From assembly GCF_000385375.1 (NCBI RefSeq), contig NZ_ARVV01000001.1, positions 1,426,001 through 1,490,000 on the forward strand: 64,000 nt of DNA, read 5' to 3'. A program made the position numbers and the translations under genes. Positions 18,106-28,558 of the stretch are shown here, one piece after another (the first letter of the stretch is position 1; each line of letters starts with the position of its first letter). This stretch comes from Methyloversatilis discipulorum. Lineage in GTDB: Bacteria; Pseudomonadota; Gammaproteobacteria; Burkholderiales; Rhodocyclaceae. The notes under the pieces are model-generated. The model was not told the DNA's origin. It worked only from the letters and a program-made list of their open reading frames with translations, and searched no databases.

Positions 18106-18690
18106 TCAGTCCACCCAGCCTATCCGCCCCTGTCCGGCGTCGTTGAGGCGGGCGATGAACGATGCCGCGTCGGGCTCCGGCAGGCTGATCGTCATCGTGA
18201 CCACCGAGTCGTGGGTGACGTCGACCAGCGTGGCGCGAGCGGCGTCGATCTCTCGCCGCACCGTACCTTCGAGCGCATAGGGCAGGGTGCAGCGGAGCAT
18301 GCGCAGCTTGGTCAGTGGCACCTTGACCGCACCGGTCAGCGCCGACGCGACCGCGTCGGTGTAGGCACGCACCAGACCTCCAGCGCCGAGATTGATGCCG
18401 CCGTAGTAGCGCACGACGGTGGCCAGCACGCCCTCCAGATCCTGATGGCGCAGCACTTCCAGCATCGGCCGGCCGGCCGTGCCGCTGGGCTCGCCGTCAT
18501 CGACCGCCGCCGACTGACCGCCGGCCAGCAGCGCCCAGCACACGTGGGTCGCACCCGGGTGCTGGCGCCACAGTTCGAGCACGCGCGCCTGCGCCGAAGC
18601 GCGGTCGCGCATCGGCTCGACGCAGCCGATGAAGCGGCTCTTCTTGATCGTGAGGTCGCTGTGGACCGCGCTGGCGAGGGTGTTCGGCAT
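18106..18690 (-). CDS. IMPACT family protein (YigZ-like)
   Basis: 194-aa protein of the UPF0029/IMPACT family. It carries the hallmark stretches KKSRFIGCVEPM, DDGEPSGTAGRPML and VVRYYGGINLGAGGLVRAY, followed by a C-terminal DUF1949-like ferredoxin-fold region. YigZ-type proteins have been linked to translation-factor or proline-dipeptidase relatives, but the role in bacteria is unclear. Cytoplasmic. ATG at 18690. About 134 bp without features separates it from the convergent esterase gene. Confidence 0.9.
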   Translation of the reverse strand: MPNTLASAVHSDLTIKKSRFIGCVEPMRDRASAQARVLELWRQHPGATHVCWALLAGGQSAAVDDGEPSGTAGRPMLEVLRHQDLEGVLATVVRYYGGINLGAGGLVRAYTDAVASALTGAVKVPLTKLRMLRCTLPYALEGTVRREIDAARATLVDVTHDSVVTMTISLPEPDAASFIARLNDAGQGRIGWVD

Positions 18691-18737
18691 GGGGCGGCAA
18701 GCTTAGCGCAGTGCGCCCCCGGCCGGGTTTCAATGCG

Positions 18738-18836
18738 TCAGAGCATGGCCTCCTGCTCGCCCCTCTCGTCGTGTTCCAGCATCCAGTGCGCCAGCTCAAG
18801 CCGTTCCGGCGGCAGCCCGGCGTCGAGCCGCGGCAT
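18738..18836 (-). CDS. Possible very small or remnant coding region
   Basis: A 32-codon frame (MPRLDAGLPPERLELAHW...) that has protein-like composition and continues open but startless upstream (EPDGIAIALQAA precedes the ATG). It may be the tail of a decayed gene or a short peptide gene upstream of the IMPACT gene. No family recognised. Confidence 0.2.
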   Translation of the reverse strand: MPRLDAGLPPERLELAHWMLEHDERGEQEAML

Positions 18837-18970
18837 CGCCGCCTGCAGCGCGATCGCGATGCCATCTGGTTCGCAGGCGATGCGCCGCCGCGGCTGTACG
18901 GGGCGAACGCCCTTGCGTATGCTCCGCGCGTGGCCAACGCGCGGTTGGCGATGCTCCGGGGGAGAGCGGA

Positions 18971-20365
18971 ATGCGTGGCATGTTCGTATTGATGGCGGTC
19001 TGCGGCGCGCTGAGTGGCGCGGCGCAGGCGCAGACTGACTGGCTGTCGGGCATGCCGACGGTGAAGCAGGTTGAGTCGGCGGTGCAGGGACGCAGCGAGC
19101 GCGACACTGCGGCGCAGACCAGTGCCGTGCTGCAGATCATGGACGGCGTGGTGCAGAGCCTGTCGCCCAAGCCCTTCGATGCGGACCGGCTGGCGCCGGA
19201 CGTGAAGCGCCGCCTCGGCGAATACCGCGCTGCACGCGAGCGCATCGACGCACGCGAGACGGCGAAGTTCTCCGGCAGCAGCTGCGAGGGCGATCACTGC
19301 GAGAAATATCTTTATCCGCGTTGCCAGCAGAAGTACGTGTTCTCGGCCGAGTTCTACCGCGTGGTCATGGATCGTCACTTCGCGCCCGAATGGCAGCGCA
19401 GCTGGGTGCCCAAGGTGCATGGCACCTTGTGGCAGCGGGCGCTGAAGCTGCCCGCCGGCACGCCGCTGCCGGCCGGCTTCGGTGATGGCCCGCCATGCTC
19501 CGGTCGGGTGGCCGGCGCCGACTACAGCGAACCCGGCATACTCGATTACGCCACCGCCGGTACCGACATCGGCCTCGACCTCGTTGCCAGTCTGCTGGTG
19601 GGCGACGTGCGCACCTACCGCAAGCCACGCGAGCTGCTCGACGACGTGATGCCCGGGCTGCTGCTGGCCGCTGGCGCTGCGATGATGCTCATCGTGCTGG
19701 CGCTGCGCCAGACCTTGCGCGACGTGTCGCTGGACCGCGGCAATGCGCGCAAGCTGGTGTCGTCGGCGCCTTACGAACTGGATATGTTCGCCGGCGACAT
19801 CCAGGGTTACAGCCGCGGCATCGAGACGATCACCACGGTCAGTGGCGGACAGAACAACACGCCGGTCACCAGTTCGTCGCGCAGCGTACTGCACGAGCGC
19901 TTCTTCCTGGTCGGGCCGGTCGGCGGTGAGGTCGAAGTGAAACTGACCGACGCCGACTCGGGTGCGCGCGACGGCCACCGGATGACCGCAGCGTGGATAC
20001 AGAAGCCGGGTAAGACCGGCGGACCGTGGCTGTTCATGCGCAACCACACGATGCGCACCACGATGTGGTTCGGCAACAACGCGAAGAAGCCTTACGGACT
20101 GCGCAGTTGGCCGGTGTGGGCGCTGGCCGCGCTGTTCGTCGGCACCTGCATCTGGATCGGCGTGCGCGCCGATGCACTGCGCGTCGTCAAGGACGGCTGG
20201 GACGTGACCGGCCATCTGCTCGTATGGTTCGGTCTGCCGGCGCTGCTGGTGGTCGCCTCGCTCTTCATGTGGATCTACGCGGTGCGCGGCCGCAGGCTTT
20301 CGCGCTTCCGCCGCGAGGTGGACGAACGACTGATACCTGAACTCGATCGCGCTGCCGGCCTCTGA
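18971..20365 (+). CDS. Unknown exported membrane protein with three late helices
   Basis: 464-aa protein of unrecognised family. A signal peptide (about 1-21, ending GAAQAQ) leads a periplasmic domain of about 190 residues with cysteine-containing segments (SSCEGDHCEKYLYPRC and GDGPPCSG). A helix follows near 228-248 (PGLLLAAGAAMMLIVLAL), then a polar beta-rich domain facing the opposite side, then two helices (WALAALFVGTCIWIGV and LLVWFGLPALLVVASLFMWIY) and a basic tail. ATG at 18971 is preceded by GGGGGAGAG. No operon partner; the DUF423 gene starts 44 bp downstream. I cannot assign a role. Confidence 0.7.
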   Translation: MRGMFVLMAVCGALSGAAQAQTDWLSGMPTVKQVESAVQGRSERDTAAQTSAVLQIMDGVVQSLSPKPFDADRLAPDVKRRLGEYRAARERIDARETAKFSGSSCEGDHCEKYLYPRCQQKYVFSAEFYRVVMDRHFAPEWQRSWVPKVHGTLWQRALKLPAGTPLPAGFGDGPPCSGRVAGADYSEPGILDYATAGTDIGLDLVASLLVGDVRTYRKPRELLDDVMPGLLLAAGAAMMLIVLALRQTLRDVSLDRGNARKLVSSAPYELDMFAGDIQGYSRGIETITTVSGGQNNTPVTSSSRSVLHERFFLVGPVGGEVEVKLTDADSGARDGHRMTAAWIQKPGKTGGPWLFMRNHTMRTTMWFGNNAKKPYGLRSWPVWALAALFVGTCIWIGVRADALRVVKDGWDVTGHLLVWFGLPALLVVASLFMWIYAVRGRRLSRFRREVDERLIPELDRAAGL

Positions 20366-20409
20366 GCTGCCGCAGTCGCCCGCCTTTTTTTGCTTACTGG
20401 ACCTTTTCG

Positions 20410-20787
20410 ATGTCTGCCGATGCCCGCCGTTTTCTTTTCTTCGCAGCGCTGACCGGCGCACTCGCCGTGATGCTCGGCGCCTTCGGCGCGCACGCGCTGA
20501 AGGCGCGGCTGGACGAGAACATGCTTGCGGTGTGGCAGACCGCGGTGCAGTACCACTTCTGGCACGCGCTGGCGCTCGGGCTGGTCGGCCTGCTGGCCAT
20601 TCACCTGCGTGATTCAGGGGCGCTGCGCGTTGCCGGCTGGTTGATGCTGCTGGGCATCGTCGTGTTCAGCGGCAGTCTTTACGCGATGGCCTTGAGCGGT
20701 GTGCGCGCACTTGGGATGGTGACGCCGCTGGGCGGACTTGCCTTCATCGCCGGCTGGCTGGTGCTGGCAATCGCCGTCAGGCGCTGA
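20410..20787 (+). CDS. DUF423 family membrane protein (YgdD-like)
   Basis: 125-aa protein with four hydrophobic segments and the family hallmarks LGAFGAHALKARLDENMLAVWQTAVQYHFWHALAL (spread over about residues 21-60) and VFSGSLYAMAL. Length is typical. DUF423/YgdD proteins are small inner-membrane proteins of unknown function. ATG at 20410 follows a TTTTCG tract with a weak ribosome site, 44 bp after the upstream unknown membrane protein. Confidence 0.9.
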   Translation: MSADARRFLFFAALTGALAVMLGAFGAHALKARLDENMLAVWQTAVQYHFWHALALGLVGLLAIHLRDSGALRVAGWLMLLGIVVFSGSLYAMALSGVRALGMVTPLGGLAFIAGWLVLAIAVRR

Positions 20788-20855
20788 GACGGCGAGGGCA
20801 CCACCTCCCGCCCGGCCGAGAGACGACCGCTTCCGGAAGGGGCCGCGCCGTGCGC

Positions 20856-21122
20856 TCAGTGCAGTTCGGGCCGGTGCACCGCGCAGAAGCGCTCGACCGC
20901 TGCCTTGGTGCGTGCCCGCTGCTCCATGTCGAGGCGCTGCGAGGCCTGCTTTTCCGCGTCCTGCAGGATGCGCAGCATCAGGTCGGCGCCGCCGTCGCTC
21001 TGCAGCATGGCGCCCGCCAGCGTGGCGGCCAGCATGGTCGGCAGGCCGGTGTAGTCGGCGAGCACGTCGACTTCCAGTTCGCTCAGATTGCTGTGATCGA
21101 GACAGTCGCGCAGTGACAACAT
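20856..21122 (-). CDS. Conserved hypothetical protein
   Basis: 88-aa soluble protein beginning MLSLRDCLDHSNLSELEVDVLADY. It is predicted all-helical and ends with a Cys/His-containing VERFCAVHRPELH. The opening resembles small beta-proteobacterial proteins of unknown function, though I cannot name the family. An ATG-proximal upstream extension to 21200 reads through the serS leader and is unlikely. It is divergent from serS, leaving about 140 bp for both promoters. Confidence 0.65.
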   Translation of the reverse strand: MLSLRDCLDHSNLSELEVDVLADYTGLPTMLAATLAGAMLQSDGGADLMLRILQDAEKQASQRLDMEQRARTKAAVERFCAVHRPELH

Positions 21123-21135
21123 GACGTTCGCGTGA

Positions 21136-22617
<1,482 letters not shown>

Positions 22618-22627
22618 CACGCAAAAA

Positions 22628-22654
22628 TCGCGCCGACGCTTTCCGCCGGCGCGA
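22628..22654. other. Hairpin between serS and tRNA-Ser
   Basis: TCGCGCCG and CGGCGCGA arms can pair just after the serS stop. The plus-strand side is followed by CCCCTG, not T, so termination would be weak. A TACACT at 22664-22669 could be the -10 box of the tRNA gene. Confidence 0.35.
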
Positions 22655-22706
22655 CCCCTGTGCTACACTGCGCGCCGCTTCGCGACCACGAAGTTCGCAG
22701 TAACCC

Positions 22707-22798
<92 letters not shown>

Positions 22799-22806
22799 CA
22801 CCACAC

Positions 22807-22834
22807 AAAAAAGCGCCTCTCGGGGCGCTTTTTT
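22807..22834 (+). terminator. Rho-independent terminator after tRNA-Ser
   Basis: AGCGCC-TCTC-GGGGCGCT stem flanked by six A and six T. It ends the tRNA transcript and, because the A-run gives T on the other strand, could also end the convergent hemerythrin gene. Confidence 0.9.
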
Positions 22835-22882
22835 GTTGCCCTCTCGGCACGTTGTCCGGCAGCCGCAACGCGGAGTCGTTGC

Positions 22883-23362
22883 TCACTGCGCGACGGCCGA
22901 AAGCAGTTCTTCCTTGCGCTGTTTCATCTGCTCGCCCAGTTCCGAAAGGTCGAGATCGGTGTCCTTCACCTTCGGGAACATTTCGTTCTGTTCTTCTTTC
23001 ACGTGATGCTTCACGTACTCGGAGAGCACTTTCACCTTTGCGTCGTACATTTCGCCGTCCGGTTCGACGTCCTTGATCTGCGCGATCAGGTCTTTCAATG
23101 ACGCGTGCTCGACGGTCGCCTCGGGTACCAGTTCCTTGTCCTTCAGTGCAGCTTTTACAGCCGGATAGAAGATTTCTTCTTCAATCTGGGCGTGCACGTC
23201 GAGCTCCGTACAGATTTCATGCACGAGTTTCTTCTTCTGAGCGCTTGTGCGGGCGGCCTCGTACTGCTCGAACAGTTCGCTGACGTGCTTGTGGTCGGCG
23301 CGAAGAAGGGTCAGCGCCTCCTGCGATTTGCGCGGGGATGAGTTTGACGAATCGGCCTTCAT
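22883..23362 (-). CDS. Hemerythrin HHE domain protein
   Basis: 159-aa cytoplasmic helical-bundle protein with the di-iron ligands of the hemerythrin family: the HKHVSELFEQYE helix, HAQIEEEIFYPAV (HxxxE), EHASLKDL and HHVKEEQNEMFPK. The family binds oxygen or acts in nitrosative/oxidative stress and iron-cluster repair, depending on the member. ATG at 23362. It has lower GC and a more lysine-rich composition than its neighbours. Monocistronic, convergent to tRNA-Ser. Confidence 0.92.
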   Translation of the reverse strand: MKADSSNSSPRKSQEALTLLRADHKHVSELFEQYEAARTSAQKKKLVHEICTELDVHAQIEEEIFYPAVKAALKDKELVPEATVEHASLKDLIAQIKDVEPDGEMYDAKVKVLSEYVKHHVKEEQNEMFPKVKDTDLDLSELGEQMKQRKEELLSAVAQ

Positions 23363-23503
23363 GTCGGGAATCTCCGGTCAGTAGATGGGATGTGTGCGAG
23401 GAGCCTTGGCGGCGCCCGCCGGCACTCGCTAGCAAAGCGGGTGCCCTGCGGGCCGCGTGCGGGTCACATCCCCTTGATCGGGCGCGGGGCCGGTCGTACG
23501 CGC

Positions 23504-25642
23504 CTAGGTCGCGTCGTTGCACGGCCCGGGGGCGTACTCGACCCGGTTGCGGCCGCCGCTCTTGGCGCGATAGAGCGCTTCGTCGGCCTTGCGCAGCAGG
23601 GCCGAAAAATCGAGGCAGTCGGGCATCAGTTCGCCGATGCCTATGCTCAGCGTGTAGTGCGCCGGCTGGCCGTCGAATTCGGGCGGGTTTTCGGCGACAC
23701 GCTCCATCAGGCGCTCGGCGAAGGCGCGCGCGCCGTCCAGTGCGGTGTGCGGAAGCAATACGGCAAATTCCTCGCCGCCGAGACGACCTGCGCTGTCCGA
23801 ATCGCGCAGCAGGCTGGACAGGATGATGGCGAAACTGCACAGCACGGCGTCGCCGCCCGCGTGGCCGAAATGGTCGTTGATGCGCTTGAAGTGGTCGAGG
23901 TCGGCCATCAGCACGGTGAGCGGCGTTCCATAGCGGCGGGCGCGCACGAACTCCTCCTCGGCGACTTCGAAGAAATGGCGGCGGTTGGCGAGGCCGGTCA
24001 GTGCGTCGGTGTTGGCCAGGATGCGTACCGCCTCTTCGGCCAGCTTGATGCGCGTGATGTTCTCGTGGCTGAGCAGCACGCGTTCGCGCGCCGCGTCCAT
24101 CGGCGTCACCTTCAGGCTGAACCACTGCCGCTCGTGCGGCGCGTGGCAGGCGTACTCCATCTGGAACAGCGCCGACCGGCCGAGCATGACCGACAGGATG
24201 CCTTCGCACGCGGCCTCTGCATGGGGGGCTTCGTCGCGGTCGCAGCGGGCGAGGGCGTCGAGGTAGTTCACGCCGACGAAGGTCATGTTGCCGGTGTAGC
24301 CGCCGCGCTCGGCAAAGGCGCGCCAGCTGGAATTCGTCTCGACGATGACGCCGCGCTTGTCGAGCACGGCGACGTGGGCGGTGATGGCGTTCAGCGCTGC
24401 GGTCTTGAGCTGACGGTCGGCATCGCGCTCGGCCTCGAGCCGGCTGCGGTCGGTGATGTCGACGAACATGACGACGATGTGTCGCAGACGATGCTGGGTG
24501 TCGAACTCGGGGTAGGCGTGGACCAGCACCCACAGCGTATCCGCGTCGTCGTGACGGACGCCGACCACGACGTCGTTCATTTCCTGGCCCGACACGAGCA
24601 CGCGGCGCACCAGATCGCGTTCCGGTGCCAGCGCCTCGCCGCTCTGGTCGATGAAGCGGCAGCCAAGCTGGGCGATCGTCCGGCCGGCGAGCAGCGCCGA
24701 ATCCATGCGCAGGATGCGGCAGGCTTCCGGATTGCCGTACAGGATGCGGGCGTCGGGCGCGCAGACCAGCACGGCCGCGTGCAGGTTGTGCATCAGCAGG
24801 CGGTGGCGCAGTTCGCTGTCGGCCAGCGCGGTCTGCGCCAGATGGCGGTCGTGGACGTCCTCGATCACGGCGATGAAGTGCGAGGGGGCGCCCATCTCAT
24901 CGAGCAGCAGAGAGATCGTCAGGCGCGCCCAGGTGGCGGTACCGCTCTTGTGCAGCAGGCGCTTCTCGATCGAGTAGGTGGTCTGTTCGCCACTGCGCAC
25001 GCAGCGCAGCGGGTGAATGTCCAGCGAGATGTCTTCCGGATGGGTGATGGCCTCCATCGTCAGCGTGCGCAGTTCGCTGGCGCGAAAGCCGAGGATGTCG
25101 CACAGCTTCGGGTTGACGCGCAGGAAGCGGCCTTCGAGGTCCATCAGTGCAATGCCGACGGCGGCCTGGTCGAAGGTGCCGCGGAAGCGCTGTTCGCTCT
25201 CGCGCAATGCGTGTTCGGCGAGCTTGCGGCCCGACATGTCGCGCACGATGCCGAGCACGCAGCGCTGGCCGTCGAACACGACGCGGCTCGCGTTCAGTTC
25301 GATCGGCAGTTCGCGCCGGCCGCCCTTCATGCGGAAGCGCAGTTCGTAGCGCCCGGGCGGTTCTTCGCCGTCGCCGGTCCGTTGCCGGAAGCGCTGCACC
25401 CACAGTTCGAGGAAGTCCGGCGCCACCACCGCGTCGAAACCCAGTCCGACGAAGTCGTCGTGCTCGTAACCGAGCATGCGCGGCAGCGCGGCGTTGGCAA
25501 AGATGAAGCGGTAGTCGCGGGCGATGAACACGCCGTCGGTCATGCGGTCGAGCAGGGTGCGGAAAACCGCACCGTCGGCACCGGTACCCTGACCGATGAC
25601 GGTTTCCGTGCCCGTAATGTTCAGCCCCGGATTGCTGTCCAC
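23504..25642 (-). CDS. Four-PAS diguanylate cyclase
   Basis: 712-aa soluble sensor predicted to make cyclic di-GMP. Four PAS domains run from about residues 25 to 540: a first with IFANAALPRMLGY, a second with LRVNPKLCDILGF and a PAC, a third with ILYGNPEACRILRM, and a fourth, divergent one with VAVLDKRGVIVETN. The C-terminal GGDEF domain carries RLGGEEFAVLL near residue 622 (active GGEEF form) after ANTDALTGLANRR. No membrane helices and no EAL domain. The ATG at 25642 is a plausible start, but an alternative closer to the first PAS is possible. Signal unknown. Confidence 0.92.
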   Translation of the reverse strand: MDSNPGLNITGTETVIGQGTGADGAVFRTLLDRMTDGVFIARDYRFIFANAALPRMLGYEHDDFVGLGFDAVVAPDFLELWVQRFRQRTGDGEEPPGRYELRFRMKGGRRELPIELNASRVVFDGQRCVLGIVRDMSGRKLAEHALRESEQRFRGTFDQAAVGIALMDLEGRFLRVNPKLCDILGFRASELRTLTMEAITHPEDISLDIHPLRCVRSGEQTTYSIEKRLLHKSGTATWARLTISLLLDEMGAPSHFIAVIEDVHDRHLAQTALADSELRHRLLMHNLHAAVLVCAPDARILYGNPEACRILRMDSALLAGRTIAQLGCRFIDQSGEALAPERDLVRRVLVSGQEMNDVVVGVRHDDADTLWVLVHAYPEFDTQHRLRHIVVMFVDITDRSRLEAERDADRQLKTAALNAITAHVAVLDKRGVIVETNSSWRAFAERGGYTGNMTFVGVNYLDALARCDRDEAPHAEAACEGILSVMLGRSALFQMEYACHAPHERQWFSLKVTPMDAARERVLLSHENITRIKLAEEAVRILANTDALTGLANRRHFFEVAEEEFVRARRYGTPLTVLMADLDHFKRINDHFGHAGGDAVLCSFAIILSSLLRDSDSAGRLGGEEFAVLLPHTALDGARAFAERLMERVAENPPEFDGQPAHYTLSIGIGELMPDCLDFSALLRKADEALYRAKSGGRNRVEYAPGPCNDAT

Positions 25643-25746
25643 GCCGTCCGCACCTCCATCCGCAGCATGCAGCGCCTCAGGGCGCCGACCCGCCGGCCGC
25701 CTATGGTGCGCTTGTCATGCGCGCCATGACAAGCGCTCGGTCCCGC

Positions 25747-26655
25747 TCACGCGGACTTGCTCTGCGCCAGCTCCTGCAGCGCATACGCATACGCCTCGGG
25801 AAAATCGATCAGCGCTGGCGACGAGCCGGTCTGAATAGAGCGGTAGAGACCGAACTGCGTCTTGTATTTCAGGCTGCCGATGGCCAGCGGGCCGATGCTG
25901 AGGAAGCGGGCCGGGCCGACTTCGACCGGAATCGCACGATCGTTCACGCCTATGCCTTCGATGCCGGACGGCGGCACGGCGTTGGTGTCGGCACAGGCGA
26001 TCAGCTTGCCGCCGGCCTCCAGCACTTCGGCATCGAGGATGCGGATGCCGGCCTTGGCGGCGCTGACGGCGATTTCGCTGTCAGCGATCACATTGACCTT
26101 GTCGCGGTGGGTTTCAGCGGACACCCATTCGACCTTGGCGTTGTAGCGCTCGCAGAAGCGCAGCGCCGCCTTGGAGTCGTCGTCGGCCGTGAGCTGGCAC
26201 AGCCGCGCCTTCGCGCCCTGTCGTGCGGCAAGGATGGCGGTGCACAGGCCGACCGGGCCGGTGCCGAACACCGATACCGTGCGCCCGGCCAGACCGGAGC
26301 CGGTGCTCGCATTGACCGCCTTCTCGACCAGCGCGACCACGGCGGCCGAGGTGGTGTAGGCGCCGTTCGGGTCGGCGAACACGCCGACCTGGAAGTCGCC
26401 GACCATGGCGCTCTTGGCGGACTGGAACATGTCGGTCGCCATATGTACGTCACGGCCACCGATGAAAATGCCGGTGTCGTTGAAGCGATTGGGCGGGCGA
26501 CAGAAGATGGCGTCCTGTACCAGCGCGGTCACGTTCTCCGGGCGGATGCCGGTGAGCGGTATCACCTGATCGAAGCCCGCATCGGCGGCGATGGTCACGT
26601 CGAAGGGGCTGATATTGCTGCCCGGCACCAGGAAATAGAGTATGCGTTGGGTCAT
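25747..26655 (-). CDS. mtdB: NAD(P)-dependent methylene-tetrahydromethanopterin dehydrogenase
   Basis: 302-aa cytoplasmic enzyme of the tetrahydromethanopterin-linked formaldehyde oxidation pathway, oxidising methylene-H4MPT to methenyl-H4MPT. The MtdA/MtdB N-terminus (RILYFLVPGSNISPFDVTIAADAGFDQV) and the nucleotide-binding FGTGPVGLCTAILAARQGA are clear, and length is as expected. MtdB is favoured over MtdA by overall resemblance and by the methylotrophic setting. No other H4MPT genes are adjacent. ATG at 26655 with a GGAGACAAC site. It ties this region to the methanol locus, since MxaFI produces formaldehyde. Confidence 0.88.
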   Translation of the reverse strand: MTQRILYFLVPGSNISPFDVTIAADAGFDQVIPLTGIRPENVTALVQDAIFCRPPNRFNDTGIFIGGRDVHMATDMFQSAKSAMVGDFQVGVFADPNGAYTTSAAVVALVEKAVNASTGSGLAGRTVSVFGTGPVGLCTAILAARQGAKARLCQLTADDDSKAALRFCERYNAKVEWVSAETHRDKVNVIADSEIAVSAAKAGIRILDAEVLEAGGKLIACADTNAVPPSGIEGIGVNDRAIPVEVGPARFLSIGPLAIGSLKYKTQFGLYRSIQTGSSPALIDFPEAYAYALQELAQSKSA

Positions 26656-26778
26656 CTAGTTGTCTCCTCGCTCCACCATGGCGTGTGGCTGTCGCCGTAC
26701 CGCGCGGGATGCTGCGGCGCACGGCGTACAGACCAGTCATATCGACGGTGGGGGACGACAACTTGAATCGGCAGGCCT

Positions 26779-27210
26779 TCAGTCCGCCGGCGCCCGGCAG
26801 GCGGCCTGCGGCGCGTCGCTGACGCCAAAGTCGCTGATTGCCCAGGCCAGCCGCGTGCCGTGGCTGCGGTTGAAGGCGTCCATCCAGGTCTCGACCGCGT
26901 CGCTCAGCGCGCGGGCGCCCGCGCTGTCGGGGCGCAGGAAGTCGGCGTGCGGCACCGCGCGGGTCAGCTGCGTCACCTGTTCGGTAATACCCTGCATGAA
27001 GGCGTCGACCGGCAGTCCGGCCGGGGCGGCTTCGCCCCGTGCCACCTCGACGCCCGGTCTGGCGAGCAGGCTCAGCGTGTGGCCGTCCTGCGTACAGGCG
27101 CGGATCAGCCGGTCGGTGCCGGCGCGCACATAAGCGCGTTCGGGCGGCTCTCCCGCCTGTGCGCCGGTCGTCGCCGCGGCCAGAAGAATGAGTGCAAGTA
27201 ACTGTTTCAT
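26779..27210 (-). CDS. Small secreted hypothetical protein
   Basis: 143-aa protein with a clear signal peptide (MKQLLALILLAAATTGAQA) and a mature domain of about 124 residues with two cysteines (IRACTQDG and AACRAP). I do not recognise a family. It is the last gene of a three-gene run (parvulin, 27215-27556, this), 4 nt after the previous stop. It is probably periplasmic and may be a client or partner of the parvulin. Confidence 0.65.
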   Translation of the reverse strand: MKQLLALILLAAATTGAQAGEPPERAYVRAGTDRLIRACTQDGHTLSLLARPGVEVARGEAAPAGLPVDAFMQGITEQVTQLTRAVPHADFLRPDSAGARALSDAVETWMDAFNRSHGTRLAWAISDFGVSDAPQAACRAPAD

Positions 27211-27214
27211 CGAT

Positions 27215-27556
27215 TCATTGCGCTTCGCCGGTCGGCAGGAAGCGGGCGTCGACCACTGTCCAGCGCTGGGCGCCGGAACGGGTTTCGGAACAGCCGAGCT
27301 GGCGGACGCTGCCGTCCGGCGGCAGGTCGTGGCGGCTGCGGTCGGCGGTCAGTACGTCGAGGTACCAGCGCTCGACCCACACCCGCAGCGTGCGGCTGCG
27401 GTCGCGATTGCGCAGGCCGGTCATCGTGCCGCCCAGCTGCACGCACTGAGCTTCGGGCTCGGCCACCCATTCGAGCGCGGCGTGCGCTGCATGATCGACG
27501 TCGCTGGCTGCGGCCGTGGCCGAGCACAGCGCCAGCAGTGACCAGGCTGCCCTCAC
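27215..27556 (-). CDS. Small secreted hypothetical protein coupled to ppiC
   Basis: 113-aa protein starting at a GTG (27556) that overlaps the parvulin TGA (GTGA). The signal peptide is VRAAWSLLALCSATAAAS, and the mature part includes AQCVQLGG and QLGCSE (two cysteines) and is rich in R/W (WVERWYLDVL), suggesting a small beta-structured periplasmic domain. No recognised family. The tight overlap makes co-translation with the foldase likely. Confidence 0.6.
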   Translation of the reverse strand: MRAAWSLLALCSATAAASDVDHAAHAALEWVAEPEAQCVQLGGTMTGLRNRDRSRTLRVWVERWYLDVLTADRSRHDLPPDGSVRQLGCSETRSGAQRWTVVDARFLPTGEAQ

Positions 27557-28344
27557 TTCACCACCGCGCGCGCCTGCAGTTCCTTCACGTAGCTGCGCCA
27601 TTTCTGCTCGATCAGCGACTCGACGATGCGCGGCTTCACGTCCTCGAAACGCGGCGGCTGCGCCGGACGCACGTCCTCCAGCCGGATCAGGTGCCAGCCG
27701 GCGCCGCTGCGCACCGGGGCGTCGCCCACCTTGCCGCGCGTCATCTGCGGCAGCGCGGCAGCGAATTCGGGCGAGAACTGCCCCTCCGGCGTCCATTCGA
27801 GCAGGCCGCCGGCCGGCGCGCTGTCGCTGTCCTTCGAGTGGGCCTTCGCCAGATCCTCGAAGCGCGCCCCCTTGCCCAGCTGGTCCTGCAGCGATTTTGC
27901 CTGTGCTTCGTCGGCGACCAGGATGTGGCGCACCCGGTATTCGCGCTCGCCGGCGCGACTCGACAACGTGTCGTAGACCTTGCGCACCTCGGCGTCGGCC
28001 GGCTGCGTGTTCAGGAAGAAGTCCTCGCGCAGCGCGTTCAGCAGCGCCTGCTGGCGCATGAATTCGATGCGCGTCTTCAGCGCTTCGCTGCGGCCGAGCT
28101 TGCGTTCCGCCTCCTGCGCCAGCACTTCGCGCCCGATCAGTTCCTCGCGCGCCTGGCGCGACAGATCGGGCGAGGCCGGACGGCCCTGGCGGATCTGCTC
28201 CTTGATGATGAAATCGAGCTGGGCGCGCGGTACCGGCCGGCCATTGACCGTGACAACGGTGTCGGTGGCGGCGACGGCCGGCAGGGCGACGAGTGTGGCA
28301 AGAGCGGTGGCTAGGGCGGTGGCGAGCAGGCGGCTGCGATGCAT
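27553..28344 (-). CDS. Periplasmic parvulin-type peptidyl-prolyl isomerase
   Basis: 263-aa exported PpiC/SurA-type foldase. Signal peptide (about 1-26, ending PAVAA), a SurA-N-like helical region (ARAQLDFIIKEQIRQG... LIGREVLAQEAE), then one PpiC rotamase domain from EYRVRHILVADEAQA to GWHLIRLEDVRP. It contains the characteristic ARFEDLAKAHSKDS and GGLLEW. It catalyses cis-trans isomerisation of X-Pro bonds in the periplasm. Followed by two small secreted proteins in the same operon. Confidence 0.9.
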   Translation of the reverse strand: MHRSRLLATALATALATLVALPAVAATDTVVTVNGRPVPRAQLDFIIKEQIRQGRPASPDLSRQAREELIGREVLAQEAERKLGRSEALKTRIEFMRQQALLNALREDFFLNTQPADAEVRKVYDTLSSRAGEREYRVRHILVADEAQAKSLQDQLGKGARFEDLAKAHSKDSDSAPAGGLLEWTPEGQFSPEFAAALPQMTRGKVGDAPVRSGAGWHLIRLEDVRPAQPPRFEDVKPRIVESLIEQKWRSYVKELQARAVVK

Positions 28345-28558
28345 GGCTTCGATGTGCGGACGTGACGGAAAAGGAAAGCACTATCCGCGACTGCGGACGT
28401 CGCTGCAGGCGGTGTCTGCCCCGGATTCCGGTGAGGATGTCCCGACTGCCCCTGACCCTCTTTCGCTGCGGGGGCTTGTTGCGGCGCACGAAAGGATTAC
28501 GCTGTCGGTTCTCGTAAACACCCGCTGCTCACGAGGCGGCGGCACAGGGAGAACCCTC

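Noticed and set aside
18738-18836. Functional small gene upstream of the IMPACT gene
   Set aside because: Only weak compositional support and no convincing start; kept as a low-confidence remnant, not promoted to a finding.
23390-25729. Plus-strand open frame opposite the PAS-GGDEF gene
   Set aside because: Shadow of a long high-GC coding region; composition atypical of protein.
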